DNA from: Photobacterium sp. CCB-ST2H9
Lineage (GTDB): Bacteria; Pseudomonadota; Gammaproteobacteria; Enterobacterales; Vibrionaceae
Direction of reading: 5' to 3'
Length of the DNA: 64,000 nucleotides
Assembly (NCBI RefSeq): GCF_023151555.2
Contig: NZ_CP100425.1
Coordinates: 2,542,001-2,606,000 of the forward strand
Within the stretch, counting starts at the first letter, position 1, and each line of letters opens with the position of its first letter. This document shows, piece by piece, positions 52,810 to 62,577 of the stretch. The notes under the pieces are model-generated. The model saw only the letters and a program-made list of their open reading frames with translations, made no database searches and was not told the origin of the DNA. Position numbers and translations under genes: made by a program.

Positions 52810-54276
52810 TCATTTCCTGCCATATCGGTCTTCAAACCGGACAATATCATCCTCACCGAGATAACTGCCTGATTGTACTTCAATCATTTCAAGCGGGATT
52901 TTTCCAGGATTTTCCAGAGCATGAATTACGCCAATCGGAATATAAGTCGATTCGTTTTCAGTCAGGAGCCAGGTCTTATCACCCTGAGTGACTTTCGCTG
53001 TTCCGGAAACAACCACCCAGTGTTCAGAGCGGTGATGATGCATCTGCAGAGACAGCTTTTCACCCGGATTGACCGTAATATGTTTCACCTGGTGGCGAAG
53101 GCCATGGTCGACCTGTTCATATTTACCCCAGGGACGATACACTTCCCGGTGAAACTCAAGTTCCGGACGATGCGTCTCCCTGAGCTGCGCAATGATGGCT
53201 TTTACTTCCTGCACTTTGTCCTTTGCTGCAACTAAAACTGCATCCTTGGTTTCAATGACCACCACATGCTCCAGTCCGATGGTGGCGACCAACCGGCTGT
53301 CAGCCCGAATATAACTATGCCGAGTCTCTGTCGTCAGGACATTACCTTGAACGACATTGTATAACTCATCTTTCTTGCCTAACTCCCATAAGGCAGACCA
53401 GGCGCCTACATCACTCCATCCGGCGTCCATCGGCACCATAACCGCTGAGTCCGTTTTTTCCATCACCGCATAATCAATGGAATCAGACGGGCAGGCTGCA
53501 AATGCCTGACGATCGACACGGATAAAATCTTTATCCACCTCAGGGGATTGGACCGCATGCTGGCAAGCAGACAAAATATCCGGACGATATTTCCCCAGCT
53601 CCTGAAGATAGGCTGACGCTCTGAATAAGAACATGCCACTGTTCCAGTAATAGTAGGCGCTGACTAAATACTCTTTCGCCGCATTGAGATCCGGTTTTTC
53701 AACAAACTGAGCGACTTCGTAACCAGCTCCAGAGGGCTCACCGCGCTTAATGTAGCCATAGCCGGTTTCAGGAGATTGTGGCGGAATACCAAAAGCAACT
53801 AGTTTCCCGGATTCAGCAAGTGGTATGGCTTGCTCAACAGCCGCCACAAAAGCTTCATGGTTTTGAATACAATGATCAGCTGCAAGAACCAAAAGGAGGG
53901 GATCTGTTTCTTCGAGTGAAACCGCAGACGGGCACTCACTCGTCATCAACGCAGCCAAAGCTATCGCCGGTGCGGTATTTCTGCCTTCAGGCTCAAGTAG
54001 AAAGCGATGCTTACCGATACCACAATGCCGTAATTGTTCAGCAGCAATAAAGCGGTGACTTTCCTGGCAAATAACTAATGGTGGCTGATGGTCCAGCCCA
54101 TCAAGGCGCTGAATGGTCTGTTGCAAAAGCGTGAAAAGTTGATCAGGAGCGGTAGAGGACAATTGCTTTTCTGATGACGCAATAAGTGACAAGAATTGTT
54201 TCGGGTATTGCTCCCGGGATAACGGCCACAACCGACTGCCCGTGCCCCCCGCCATAACGACTGGCAAAATCTGCAT
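52810..54276 (-). CDS. manC: Mannose-1-phosphate guanylyltransferase / mannose-6-phosphate isomerase (ManC/CpsB)
   Basis: The 488-residue type II bifunctional enzyme makes GDP-mannose. Its nucleotidyltransferase domain carries [22 protein letters not shown] at the N-terminus and [14 protein letters not shown] in the sugar site. The C-terminal cupin (isomerase) part shows [30 protein letters not shown] precedes the ATG. It heads a manC-manB pair and is divergent from the plus-strand wecA-type gene (270 bp between starts). Confidence 0.95.
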   Translation of the reverse strand: MQILPVVMAGGTGSRLWPLSREQYPKQFLSLIASSEKQLSSTAPDQLFTLLQQTIQRLDGLDHQPPLVICQESHRFIAAEQLRHCGIGKHRFLLEPEGRNTAPAIALAALMTSECPSAVSLEETDPLLLVLAADHCIQNHEAFVAAVEQAIPLAESGKLVAFGIPPQSPETGYGYIKRGEPSGAGYEVAQFVEKPDLNAAKEYLVSAYYYWNSGMFLFRASAYLQELGKYRPDILSACQHAVQSPEVDKDFIRVDRQAFAACPSDSIDYAVMEKTDSAVMVPMDAGWSDVGAWSALWELGKKDELYNVVQGNVLTTETRHSYIRADSRLVATIGLEHVVVIETKDAVLVAAKDKVQEVKAIIAQLRETHRPELEFHREVYRPWGKYEQVDHGLRHQVKHITVNPGEKLSLQMHHHRSEHWVVVSGTAKVTQGDKTWLLTENESTYIPIGVIHALENPGKIPLEMIEVQSGSYLGEDDIVRFEDRYGRK

Positions 54277-54546
54277 ATCACCTCCCTTTCTGCAACTAGT
54301 TCAGCCTCAACCGGACTTTATGAATTGAGTTTTTTGTTCCGGGAACGTCTTACGAAAACAAGTATAGACAAGCCAGCGCCTGTAGGAATGATGAAAAGCA
54401 TGACTTCAAATACTGCGAGAGAGCCTGAAATTTCTAAAAGAATTGAACAGAAGTAATAATTTACTAACCGGACATCTTTTCTCCTCTTCCTAGACTTGCG
54501 AAATCTTGGTAGTCTTTCGACGTTTTGACAGCTTTCGGAATTGAGC

Positions 54547-55584
54547 ATGTTTGCAGATTTTTTCTTTGTATTTTTTTCCTCGTTCGCTGCACTTTTTTTA
54601 CTCCGGAAGGTCGCAAAACGTGTGGGTTTGGTTGATCAGCCCAACGCAAGAAAGCTTCATGACGGAGCCGTGCCCCTTGTCGGCGGCTTGGCTATCTGTA
54701 TCACGCTGGCTCAGTTCCTGTATTATTCTCCCAGCATCCTCGATGATGCCGGACTGTATACCCTCTGTATTGTCATCCTGACTGTCGTTGGCGCTTTAGA
54801 TGACAAATTTGATGTCAGCTTCAAGATCCGGTTATTAATCCAAGCAACCCTTTCGGTCTGTATGATGTACTTCGCCGGACTGGAACTACACACCCTGGGA
54901 AATATGGTAGGATTCGGTAAAATTGATTTGGGCATGTTCGGGTATTTGGTCACCGTACTGGCGGTCATAGGTGCAATCAATGCCTTCAATATGGTGGACG
55001 GTATCGATGGACTGCTAGGCGGATTATCTATCGTGACTTTCGGCGGACTCGGCATCATGCTGTTCCACGACGGGCAGCTTTCACTGGCCTATCTCTGTGC
55101 CATTATTATCATCACCATCATCCCTTATATCCTGCTGAATCTGGGCGCATTTGGACGAAGACGCAAAGTCTTTATGGGAGATGCCGGTAGTATGCTCATT
55201 GGCTTTACCGTAATCTGGTTTTTGTTGCTTGCCAGTCAGAATGGCAGCCGCCCGCCTCTGCGGCCTGTGACCGCGCTCTGGCTGATTGCCGTCCCCCTGA
55301 TGGACATGGCAGCCATCATGATCCGTCGTATTAAGCGCGGAGACTCTCCTTTCAAACCTGACCGGGAGCATCTGCATCATATCTTCCAGCGCCTGGGATT
55401 GAATTCCACTCAAACACTGATTGCTATCTGTACTATTGCAACTTTACTGAGCGGCGTGGGTATCTATGGTGAAATCGCTAATGTACCAGAGTATGTGATG
55501 TTCTGGCTTTTTGTTGTCGGCTTTGTCATCTACTTCATTCTGTTATCGAAAGCAGAAAAAAGAAACACAGCTGTGAATGCTTAA
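54547..55584 (+). CDS. wecA: WecA-type undecaprenyl-phosphate sugar-1-phosphate transferase (copy 1)
   Basis: This polytopic enzyme transfers GlcNAc-1-phosphate (or a related HexNAc) to undecaprenyl phosphate to start O-antigen, enterobacterial common antigen or capsule repeat units. The product is 345 residues from ATG 54547 (a TTG lies at 54541), with about eleven membrane helices. Family motifs are VVGALDDKFDVS (metal-binding Asp pair), NAFNMVDGIDGLLGG, KVFMGDAGSMLIGF and the cytoplasmic PFKPDREHLHHIFQRLG histidine motif. It stands alone on the plus strand. A close homologue (copy 2) lies 0.5 kb away in opposite orientation. Confidence 0.88.
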   Translation: MFADFFFVFFSSFAALFLLRKVAKRVGLVDQPNARKLHDGAVPLVGGLAICITLAQFLYYSPSILDDAGLYTLCIVILTVVGALDDKFDVSFKIRLLIQATLSVCMMYFAGLELHTLGNMVGFGKIDLGMFGYLVTVLAVIGAINAFNMVDGIDGLLGGLSIVTFGGLGIMLFHDGQLSLAYLCAIIIITIIPYILLNLGAFGRRRKVFMGDAGSMLIGFTVIWFLLLASQNGSRPPLRPVTALWLIAVPLMDMAAIMIRRIKRGDSPFKPDREHLHHIFQRLGLNSTQTLIAICTIATLLSGVGIYGEIANVPEYVMFWLFVVGFVIYFILLSKAEKRNTAVNA

Positions 55585-55772
55585 TCTACCGTGCAACCAC
55601 ATTCACTAATTCCTGTGAGAGCTAGTTGAAGGGCGTTAAAAACACCGTCTTTCACACAAACTGATCTTAAACCGCATAATAATAACTAAGTCTCAGTTTA
55701 ATTCAATCTATCTGCAATTACTGACGCCATAGTATGGATTAGCATACAAACAATCTTTCAATGGCAGGAATC

Positions 55773-55952
55773 ATGACGACTAACGATCACATCCTTCGCT
55801 TTAAAGACTACTGGAAACAAATTTTCGCGTTTGTTCTGGAAATTGGATTTTTATTGCTATGGGAAGTGATTTACCAGCTTGCTCAGCTGGATAAATTTGA
55901 TAAAGAAGCGAAACAGCTTCGCAGAGAAGACAGATCAGATAGCCTGCAGTAA
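55773..55952 (+). CDS. Small membrane protein of unknown function
   Basis: The predicted product has 59 residues from ATG 55773, with AGGA at 55766 just before it; an in-frame ATG at 55761 lacks a ribosome site. One membrane helix (IFAFVLEIGFLLLWEVIYQLA, about residues 16-36) is flanked by a basic N-side and a highly charged C-terminal tail (DKFDKEAKQLRREDRSDS). I do not recognise the family. It lies between the two wecA-type genes, 188 bp after copy 1, and ends just before the terminator of copy 2. Good ribosome site and sensible topology support it, but small size leaves doubt. Confidence 0.5.
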   Translation: MTTNDHILRFKDYWKQIFAFVLEIGFLLLWEVIYQLAQLDKFDKEAKQLRREDRSDSLQ

Positions 55953-55954
55953 GA

Positions 55955-55983
55955 AAGAAAAAACCCAGACCGAGGCCTGGGTT
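55955..55983 (-). terminator. Rho-independent terminator of wecA copy 2
   Basis: The stem AACCCAG/CTGGGTT with an 8-base loop is followed on the minus strand by TTTCTTTCTT. It lies 56 bp past the stop codon of the minus-strand wecA gene and may also stop the plus-strand small gene. Confidence 0.72.
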
Positions 55984-56038
55984 AATGCTATGAGCATTTA
56001 TAAGATCACATCCGACTGCTCTCTCGAATGTTCTGACT

Positions 56039-57133
56039 TTATTGCTCAGAAGGAACTTGTTCCGCAACTTTCGGCTGTGCTCGTCCTGTCAGGCGATGAA
56101 TCCAAGTCGTAATACGCCAGATATGACTTATGACTGCAAAGTACACACCAAACATTAACAAGAAACCAATCAGCATGACCGTTTCGTTAATTTGCGCCAA
56201 ATCAGACCATATCCCGATCATCGCCATCGTCGCTGCCAAACTGCAAATCACAATCAAAGTCATCAAAGGTGATAACCCAATCCGCTGGCAGATATGATGC
56301 AAGTGTTCCCGGTCTGGTTTGAAGGGTGACTGGCCTTTACGAATCCGGCGGATCATAATCGTCGCCATATCCATCAACGGCAGCGCAATTAACCAAAGTG
56401 CAGTCACAGGTCGCATCGCACTTTGTTCACCAGCTTGTGTCGCTTCCAGTAATAACCAAATTACCGTGAATCCAATAAAGATACTGCCAGCATCCCCCAT
56501 GAACACCTTAAAACGACGCCCTAGCGGAAAACCCAGATTCAACATGATATAGGGAACCATTGCCGTCACAATCAGGGCACAAATGGTAAACAGTTCAGTA
56601 TTTCCGGACACATAAAACACATAGCCAAGTGCCGCAAAGCTGACTGATGCCAGACCACCAAGCAAGCCATCGATACCATCCACCATGTTAAATGCGTTGA
56701 TCGCACCAACAACTGCCAAGATAGTTAATATCGAACTTAGTACGACTGGCAAATCGAGAGGGAAATTGCCAAGCATATAACCTAAATCATGCAGACTTTT
56801 CTCACCTATGAAAATCATCACCAGAGATACACCAGCCTGTACCAATAGTCGAAGTTTAAAGCTGATGTCGTATCGATCATCAATAACACCTATCACGACC
56901 AACACAGAAGCACACACCAGATACAACCAAGGGTTTTGTGGAAATAAATCAAACAAGCAAAAAGCGATTGCAAGCGTTATAAATATAGACACACCACCGA
57001 CCAACGGAACAACACCTTGATGGTGTTTTCGTTCATTGGGTGCATCTACAAGTCCGATGCGTTTTGCAATTTTCCTGCAGATAAACAGGCTGCAAAAGGA
57101 GATTAAGAAGGCAAATAGGAATGCTGAGGTCAT
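56039..57133 (-). CDS. wecA: WecA-type undecaprenyl-phosphate sugar-1-phosphate transferase (copy 2)
   Basis: The product is 364 residues from ATG 57133 (the frame is open to 57181). It has the same motif series as copy 1: RIGLVDAPNERKHHQG, VIGVIDDRYDIS, NAFNMVDGIDGLLGG, KVFMGDAGSIFIGF and PFKPDREHLHHICQRIG, in an eleven-helix membrane protein. It is closely similar to copy 1 throughout but has a longer basic C-terminus (RLTGRAQPKVAEQ). It is the last gene of the minus-strand glycan run: galU copy 2 lies 56 bp upstream. Which copy primes which polymer cannot be told from sequence. Confidence 0.9.
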   Translation of the reverse strand: MTSAFLFAFLISFCSLFICRKIAKRIGLVDAPNERKHHQGVVPLVGGVSIFITLAIAFCLFDLFPQNPWLYLVCASVLVVIGVIDDRYDISFKLRLLVQAGVSLVMIFIGEKSLHDLGYMLGNFPLDLPVVLSSILTILAVVGAINAFNMVDGIDGLLGGLASVSFAALGYVFYVSGNTELFTICALIVTAMVPYIMLNLGFPLGRRFKVFMGDAGSIFIGFTVIWLLLEATQAGEQSAMRPVTALWLIALPLMDMATIMIRRIRKGQSPFKPDREHLHHICQRIGLSPLMTLIVICSLAATMAMIGIWSDLAQINETVMLIGFLLMFGVYFAVISHIWRITTWIHRLTGRAQPKVAEQVPSEQ

Positions 57134-57189
57134 GTTGGGACTCTTTATAATCAAATAGCCCCAGCATAGTAATGGGGGCATATATCTAT

Positions 57190-58101
57190 TTAGGAAACGG
57201 CACGCATTGATAGCACTAATTCATTTAAGTAAGTTTTAAATTTTTCACCAAGAGATTCATGGCGAAGCCCGTACTCAATATAAGCTTTCATATAACCCAA
57301 CTTATCGCCACAGTCATGCGATTTTCCAGTTATATGAAAAGCTTCAACAACTTCCTCAGCCATAAGCATTTCAATTGCATCAGTCAGTTGAATTTCATCA
57401 CCAGAACCTGGTGGAGTTTTCGCAAGTTTGTCCCAAATTTTGGCTGAAAGGACATATCGGCCAACAACAGCTAAATTTGATGGAGCCTGCTCTACGCTTG
57501 GTTTCTCAACCATTGCATACATTTTATGTACCTGCCCAGCAGACAGTGCAGCACCATTACAATCCACAACACCATATTTTGACACATCTCGCAATGGAAC
57601 CGGCTCAACCATAATCTGACTAGCAGCTGTTTCCTCAAAGCGTTTTAACATTGCGGCTAAATTTGCCCGGCTTTGATATGCAGTGTACTCATCCAAAATA
57701 ACATCCGGCAGTACAACAGCAAATGGCTCGTTACCCACTAATGACTGAGCACACAGTACAGCGTGTCCAAGGCCAAATGCGTTACCTTGGCGAACATGCA
57801 TGATGGTAACATCTTCCGGGCAAATCGACTGAACCTCTTCCAGAAGCTGACGCTTTACACGTTTTTGCAATGCTGCTTCCAATTCAAATGAAGTATCAAA
57901 GTGGTTTTCAATCGCATTTTTTGACGAGTGCGTTACCAATACAATTTCTTTAATCCCTGAAGCGACACACTCATTCACAATGTACTGAATTAAAGGCTTG
58001 TCCACTAAAGGTAACATTTCCTTAGGGATTGCTTTACTCGCAGGTAACATGCGTGTGCCTAACCCAGCCACGGGAATGACTGCTTTCTTGATTTTTGTCA
58101 T
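57190..58101 (-). CDS. galU: UTP-glucose-1-phosphate uridylyltransferase GalU (polysaccharide-locus copy)
   Basis: The 303-residue enzyme begins [29 protein letters not shown] and is highly similar along its whole length to the copy at 25.2 kb (for example [33 protein letters not shown]). It supplies UDP-glucose, the substrate of Ugd and a donor for glycosyltransferases. It lies 8 bp after the disrupted ugd copy and 56 bp before wecA copy 2. All recognised nucleotidyltransferase motifs ([32 protein letters not shown]) are intact. Confidence 0.93.
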   Translation of the reverse strand: MTKIKKAVIPVAGLGTRMLPASKAIPKEMLPLVDKPLIQYIVNECVASGIKEIVLVTHSSKNAIENHFDTSFELEAALQKRVKRQLLEEVQSICPEDVTIMHVRQGNAFGLGHAVLCAQSLVGNEPFAVVLPDVILDEYTAYQSRANLAAMLKRFEETAASQIMVEPVPLRDVSKYGVVDCNGAALSAGQVHKMYAMVEKPSVEQAPSNLAVVGRYVLSAKIWDKLAKTPPGSGDEIQLTDAIEMLMAEEVVEAFHITGKSHDCGDKLGYMKAYIEYGLRHESLGEKFKTYLNELVLSMRAVS

Positions 58102-58109
58102 TTTAATTC

Positions 58110-59277
58110 TTATAAGTCAGAACCGAATAAATCTCGTGTATAAACTTTATCTTTTATATCCATAAGTTCATTAACCATACGATTCGAAACAACGACATCA
58201 GATTCAGACTTGAATGCGTCGAAATCAGTATATATGGCCGAATTAAAGAACTCTTTCTCGGTGAACATAGGTTCATAAATAATAACTTCTATACCCTTTG
58301 CTTTCAATCGCTTCACAGTACCTTGAATACTGGAAGTACTGAAATTATTTGAACCAGATTTCATAATCAAACGATAAACACCTACAACTTTAGGCTTCCT
58401 CTTCAAAATATTCTCAGCAATGAAATTTTTTCGCATTGTATTTGCATCAACAATCGCCTTAATTAAATCATTCGGAACTTCCTGGTAATTGGCAAGTAAT
58501 TGTTTAGTATCTTAGGGTAAACAGTAACCACCATAGCCAAAGGAAGGATTGTTATACTGAGACCCAATTCTCGGGTCAAGTCCTACACCTTTAATAATTT
58601 GCCGACTATCAAGATTATGGATTCAGCATAAGAGTCTAATTCATTAAAATACGAAACTCGCATTGCAAGATAAGTGTTTGAGAATAACTTAACAGCTTCT
58701 GCTTCAGTTGAATCTATAAGAAAAACAGGAACATCTTTCTTCGCAGCACCCTGCAAAAGCAAATCTGCAAAGTCTTTTGCTTGCTCGCTTTTCTCTCCAA
58801 CAATGATTCGAGAAGGGTGAAAATTATCATAAAGGGCTTTCCCCTCTCGTAAAAAATCAGGGGAAAACATCAGGTTTTCACATCCTAACTCTTCCTTGAG
58901 CCGTTTTGTGTAACCCACAGGAATCGTTGATTTGATGACCATCACAGCATTTGGGTTGATTGTCATCATGTCCTTTATCACGGATTCAACATAAGCAGTA
59001 TTAAAATAATTCGTTTTAGCATCATAGTCAGTAGGAGACGCGATAATTACGAAGTCAGCATCTTGATAAGCAAAATTTTTATCTATTGAGGTAGTAAAAT
59101 TAATATCACGTTTTTGTAAAAAAACTGAAATTTCCATATCAACAACTGGTGATATTCGATTATTAAGGAGGTTGACTTTTTCTTCAACTATATCAATAGC
59201 TACAACTTGATTATATTGTGCCAAAAGCATAGCATTTACAGGCCAACATAGCCTGTGCCTGCAATTGTAATTTTCAA
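58110..59277 (-). pseudogene. ugd: Disrupted UDP-glucose 6-dehydrogenase (second ugd copy)
   Basis: Compared with the intact ugd at 48.2 kb, this copy has three lesions. First, one base is missing after the NAD loop (GTGYVGL), giving TAA at 59236-59238 about 13 codons in. Second, one base is missing near 58618-58621, which breaks the frame after NELDSYAES. Third, a nonsense TAA at 58512-58514 replaces the lysine codon in the catalytic CLPKDTK segment. Two open pieces remain (58583-59230 and 58110-58436) whose translations are clearly Ugd. The start codon is TTG instead of ATG. It lies between galU copy 2 and a glycosyltransferase gene, in the usual operon place. Confidence 0.93.
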
Positions 59278-59290
59278 TTTTTACCTGTAG

Positions 59291-60403
59291 TTAAATTAAA
59301 AGCTGATTAACAATATGTAAATACTTACTAATAACAATTTTTTCATCAAACTCATTTTCAACTTTTTTTCTACTCTCAGCCCCCATCTGAAGACGTTCTT
59401 GATAAGACATTTTTATTATTTTTTCTAATGCTGTAGCTAAAGATTCTGAAGATTTAGGGACACAGAGGAAACCATTAACATTATCATTAACGGTTTCTCT
59501 ACAGCCTACATTATCTGTTGTTACAATTGGCTTTCCCATTGCAGCAGACTCAAGCAATGACTTAGGAACACCCTCACGATAATATGAAGGTAAAACCATA
59601 CAGTCAACATCAGCGATTTCTTTTTCAACAGAATCAGAAACCCCAAGATAATCTACAACCCCTTCAGCGGACCATTCATTCATTTGATTTTGTGAGACAG
59701 CAGAAGGATTATCAACATCAAGAAATCCAAGTAAGCGAAAGTCTAAATTACTATACTTTTCTTTAAGAATTCTGGCTGCTTCAACATATTGACTTATTCC
59801 TTTCTCATATAACATTCTTGCAATAAGCAGGAACTTAACTCTCCCATCATTTGGAGCTTCCTTTATTTGAAATCGGTTTAAATCAACACCAGACCCAGGC
59901 AGACGGTCAGTTATTACTTTCTCTGCAACCTTCATCTCAGAAAATATTCTCCTATCATCCTCATTTTGAAAAAAGATCAAGTCAGCATATTTCTGACTAA
60001 ACTTATACAAAAGCTTAGCTATTTTCGAAGAGATTGTATTCTTAGTAAATATAGTACCAAGCCCAGCAATATTATTGACAACCTTAGCATTGTTCACCTT
60101 TGCAGCAAGCGTACTATATATATTATTTTTCGGTGTAAAGTTAAGAACCAAATCGACTTTTAATCTATTATAAATGACAATAAAATATATTAACGTCATA
60201 AAATCCAATATTGGATTGGTTCCACCTTGGTCTATTCTTATATGATGATATTTACACCCTAAACTTTCCAGTTTTTGGGTGTAACTGTCTCGTGGAGCTA
60301 CAGCAATAACTTCATAACCATCTCGAATCAATGATAAAATAGTATTTTTTCTAAAGTTATATAAATACCAACTTGTGTTAGCGCTAATTACAACAACCTT
60401 CAT
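59291..60403 (-). CDS. Glycosyltransferase family 4 protein
   Basis: The 370-residue GT-B enzyme starts MKVVVISANTSWYLYNFRKNTILSLIRDGYEVIAVAPRDSY. It has FTPKNNIYSTLAA, NNIAGLGTIF, LLIARMLYEKGISQYVEAARIL at the start of the donor domain, and the C-terminal YYREGVPKSLLESAAMGKPIVTTD with the ExxxxxxxE-like sugar-nucleotide motif. It resembles transferases that add HexNAc residues to lipid-linked oligosaccharides (PglA-like), but donor and linkage are not predictable. It begins 8 bp after the epimerase stop codon and lies in markedly AT-rich DNA. Confidence 0.85.
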   Translation of the reverse strand: MKVVVISANTSWYLYNFRKNTILSLIRDGYEVIAVAPRDSYTQKLESLGCKYHHIRIDQGGTNPILDFMTLIYFIVIYNRLKVDLVLNFTPKNNIYSTLAAKVNNAKVVNNIAGLGTIFTKNTISSKIAKLLYKFSQKYADLIFFQNEDDRRIFSEMKVAEKVITDRLPGSGVDLNRFQIKEAPNDGRVKFLLIARMLYEKGISQYVEAARILKEKYSNLDFRLLGFLDVDNPSAVSQNQMNEWSAEGVVDYLGVSDSVEKEIADVDCMVLPSYYREGVPKSLLESAAMGKPIVTTDNVGCRETVNDNVNGFLCVPKSSESLATALEKIIKMSYQERLQMGAESRKKVENEFDEKIVISKYLHIVNQLLI

Positions 60404-60410
60404 TTAAATC

Positions 60411-61418
60411 CTATTTCTTGTAAAATAACTTATACCAATCAACAAAAGATTTGACACCTTCTTTCAGACCAACTTTCGGTTTGTAACCAATGTCATCAAA
60501 TAACTGTGTAGTATCAGCATAAGTTTGATATACATCACCTGGTTGCATTTCACGAAAATTTCTAATCGATTTCATCCCTAATTCATCTTCAATTGCACTT
60601 ATAAAATCCATTAAATTAACAGGACTACCATATCCTAAATTGTAAATACGATAGGGAGCAGAGCTAGTCGAAGGGGTTCCATCTTCAACTGTCCAATTTG
60701 AATTCTTCGTGGGTATCACGCCTGAAACCCGAATAACACCTTCAACTATATCATCTACATGTGTAAAATCTCGCCACATATCGCCATTATTATTAATATC
60801 AATAACTTCACCAGATAATATTTTCTTTGTGAAAATGAATGGTGCCATATCCGGACGCCCCCAAGGGCCATACACAGTAAAGAATCTCAAACCCGTAGTA
60901 GGAATTCCATATAAGTGTGAATAAGAGTGCGACATCAACTCATTAGATTTTTTTGTTGCAGCATAAAGTGAAACAGGATGGTCAACAGAATCCGCAGTTG
61001 AGAAGGGTACTTTCGAATTTAATCCATAAACTGAGCTAGAAGAAGCATAGATTAAATGCTCTATATTATTAAATCGACATGCTTCCAAAATGTTAAGGTG
61101 ACCAATTAAATTAGACTGAGCATAGGATTCCGGATTTTGGATAGAATAACGTACACCAGCTTGAGCTGCTAAATGGATAACACGGTCAAAATTTTCATTT
61201 TTGAACAAACTATCAATAAAACCTTTATCCGATATATCAGCTTTATAGAAAGAAAAGTTTTTAAACCCTTTAATTAATTCTAGCCTTGCTTTTTTTAAAT
61301 CAACATCATAGTAATCATTAATATTATCGATACCAACAACTTGATATCCTTGTCTAGCAAGCTCTAAAGACACTCTAGAACCGATAAAACCTGCAGCACC
61401 TGTTACTAAATATTTCAT
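60411..61418 (-). CDS. NAD-dependent nucleotide-sugar epimerase (UDP-glucuronate 4-epimerase-like)
   Basis: The product is 335 residues from ATG 61418 (GGGG just upstream; a GTG at 61427 is possible). It has the extended-SDR NAD loop VTGAAGFIGSRVS, DNINDYYDVDLKKARL, LAAQAGVRYSIQNP, SSSVYGLN and the catalytic YAATKKSNE (YxxxK), then RFFTVYGPWGRPDMAPF. The DYYD-LK-ARL and AGVRYSI features and length match UDP-glucuronate 4-epimerases, which make UDP-galacturonate from the Ugd product. If so, the pathway depends on the intact ugd at 48.2 kb because the local copy is broken. A UDP-glucose epimerase role is less likely. Confidence 0.85.
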   Translation of the reverse strand: MKYLVTGAAGFIGSRVSLELARQGYQVVGIDNINDYYDVDLKKARLELIKGFKNFSFYKADISDKGFIDSLFKNENFDRVIHLAAQAGVRYSIQNPESYAQSNLIGHLNILEACRFNNIEHLIYASSSSVYGLNSKVPFSTADSVDHPVSLYAATKKSNELMSHSYSHLYGIPTTGLRFFTVYGPWGRPDMAPFIFTKKILSGEVIDINNNGDMWRDFTHVDDIVEGVIRVSGVIPTKNSNWTVEDGTPSTSSAPYRIYNLGYGSPVNLMDFISAIEDELGMKSIRNFREMQPGDVYQTYADTTQLFDDIGYKPKVGLKEGVKSFVDWYKLFYKK

Positions 61419-61428
61419 AATCCCCACA

Positions 61429-62577
61429 TTAAACTTTTAAAATCGAATCCCAAAATTCATTTCTAACTTTATCTAGATTATTTTTTACATATCTTTCGGA
61501 GATACGTAGACTATATTCAGACATGGCTTCATATTCATTTTCTTCGGTCAAAATATATAAAATCAAGTCAGAAAGTCTTATGTAGTCCTTTTTAGGGTGT
61601 ATAAATTTTTGATTCACCAACTCAGGTATACCTCCAGCATTACTTCCTATTATAGGTAATCCACAATTCATTGCTTCAATAATAGCTCTAGGTAGTCCTT
61701 CCTGCAATGAAGGCTGAATGTAAATATCCTGCCGGGCAAGCCATTCTTGTACATCTTTACCAGGGTTTCTGATACCGCAAAAATTCACATAATCAGAAAA
61801 ACTTTCACATTGTTTCTTCCAAATAGAAATATCGCCAGGACCAAGAAGGTTAAGGTTAATTTTGCACCCCTTCTCCAATAAAATCCCAACTGCCTTTATC
61901 GCATCGCCGATACCTTTATGTGGAGAATCTAAAGATCCTATTAACCCAATATTAATTACCTTATTTCTATCTAACACGCGTTTCACTCGATAGTTACTTT
62001 CGGTATCAATAACCACATCAGAAACACCAACTTTTATTCCATTAGATGGATATCTTCTTTGCAAAAAGCTTGAAGTTACATAGCTAACCGAATTTGCGTG
62101 TGTTGTCGCCATTCTATTTCTTACGTAATAAAATGGAGCATATAACTTGGACCTAATACCGCCATAATTCCATAAGGCATCCCATGGGCACGCTACAAAC
62201 TCAATGGTATATTTTATTTTTAATTTCCTAGCAGCTTTAATAGCTAATAAACCTATTTCACTTGGCAGCCTAGCAATTAAAAAATCATGTCCTTTTATCT
62301 TTTCACACATGAGTTCCAAATTATTACAGTTCAATAATTCCTTTGGAGTAGACAGATTCTTAAATGGAATAAAATCAATGTAATCAATATCATTAATAGC
62401 TTCCATTGATTTCAATGTACTACTATCATTTTCAACATCATACCGAGAAATAACAGAAACAGAATCAAAATAACTCAAATACAAATCAAATGATTCTTTT
62501 TTTATTTTCCCTTTAGAGTAAGCAAACCCATTTCTATCTAGCAAGAATCGGTGATCATGTGCAAATATAGCTTTCAT
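61429..62577 (-). CDS. Glycosyltransferase family 4 protein
   Basis: The 382-residue GT-B enzyme begins MKAIFAHDHRFLLDRNGFAYSKGKIKKESFDLYLSYFDSVSVISRYD. It has a donor domain with NIGLIGSLDSPHKGIGDAIKAVGILLEKG and the C-terminal YIQPSLQEGLPRAIIEAMNCGLPIIGSNAGGIPELV motif typical of GT4. The N-terminal HDHRFLL and SYFDSVSVISR type is common in O-antigen clusters. Donor and acceptor are unknown. Its ATG overlaps the stop of the acyltransferase gene by one base, and it ends ten bases before the epimerase ATG, so translation is coupled. Confidence 0.85.
   Translation of the reverse strand: MKAIFAHDHRFLLDRNGFAYSKGKIKKESFDLYLSYFDSVSVISRYDVENDSSTLKSMEAINDIDYIDFIPFKNLSTPKELLNCNNLELMCEKIKGHDFLIARLPSEIGLLAIKAARKLKIKYTIEFVACPWDALWNYGGIRSKLYAPFYYVRNRMATTHANSVSYVTSSFLQRRYPSNGIKVGVSDVVIDTESNYRVKRVLDRNKVINIGLIGSLDSPHKGIGDAIKAVGILLEKGCKINLNLLGPGDISIWKKQCESFSDYVNFCGIRNPGKDVQEWLARQDIYIQPSLQEGLPRAIIEAMNCGLPIIGSNAGGIPELVNQKFIHPKKDYIRLSDLILYILTEENEYEAMSEYSLRISERYVKNNLDKVRNEFWDSILKV

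Noticed and set aside
55608..55646. Weak JUMPstart-like stretch after wecA copy 1
   Set aside because: Only scattered identity to the JUMPstart consensus and no GGCGGTAG core; the following genes do not form a long plus-strand operon.
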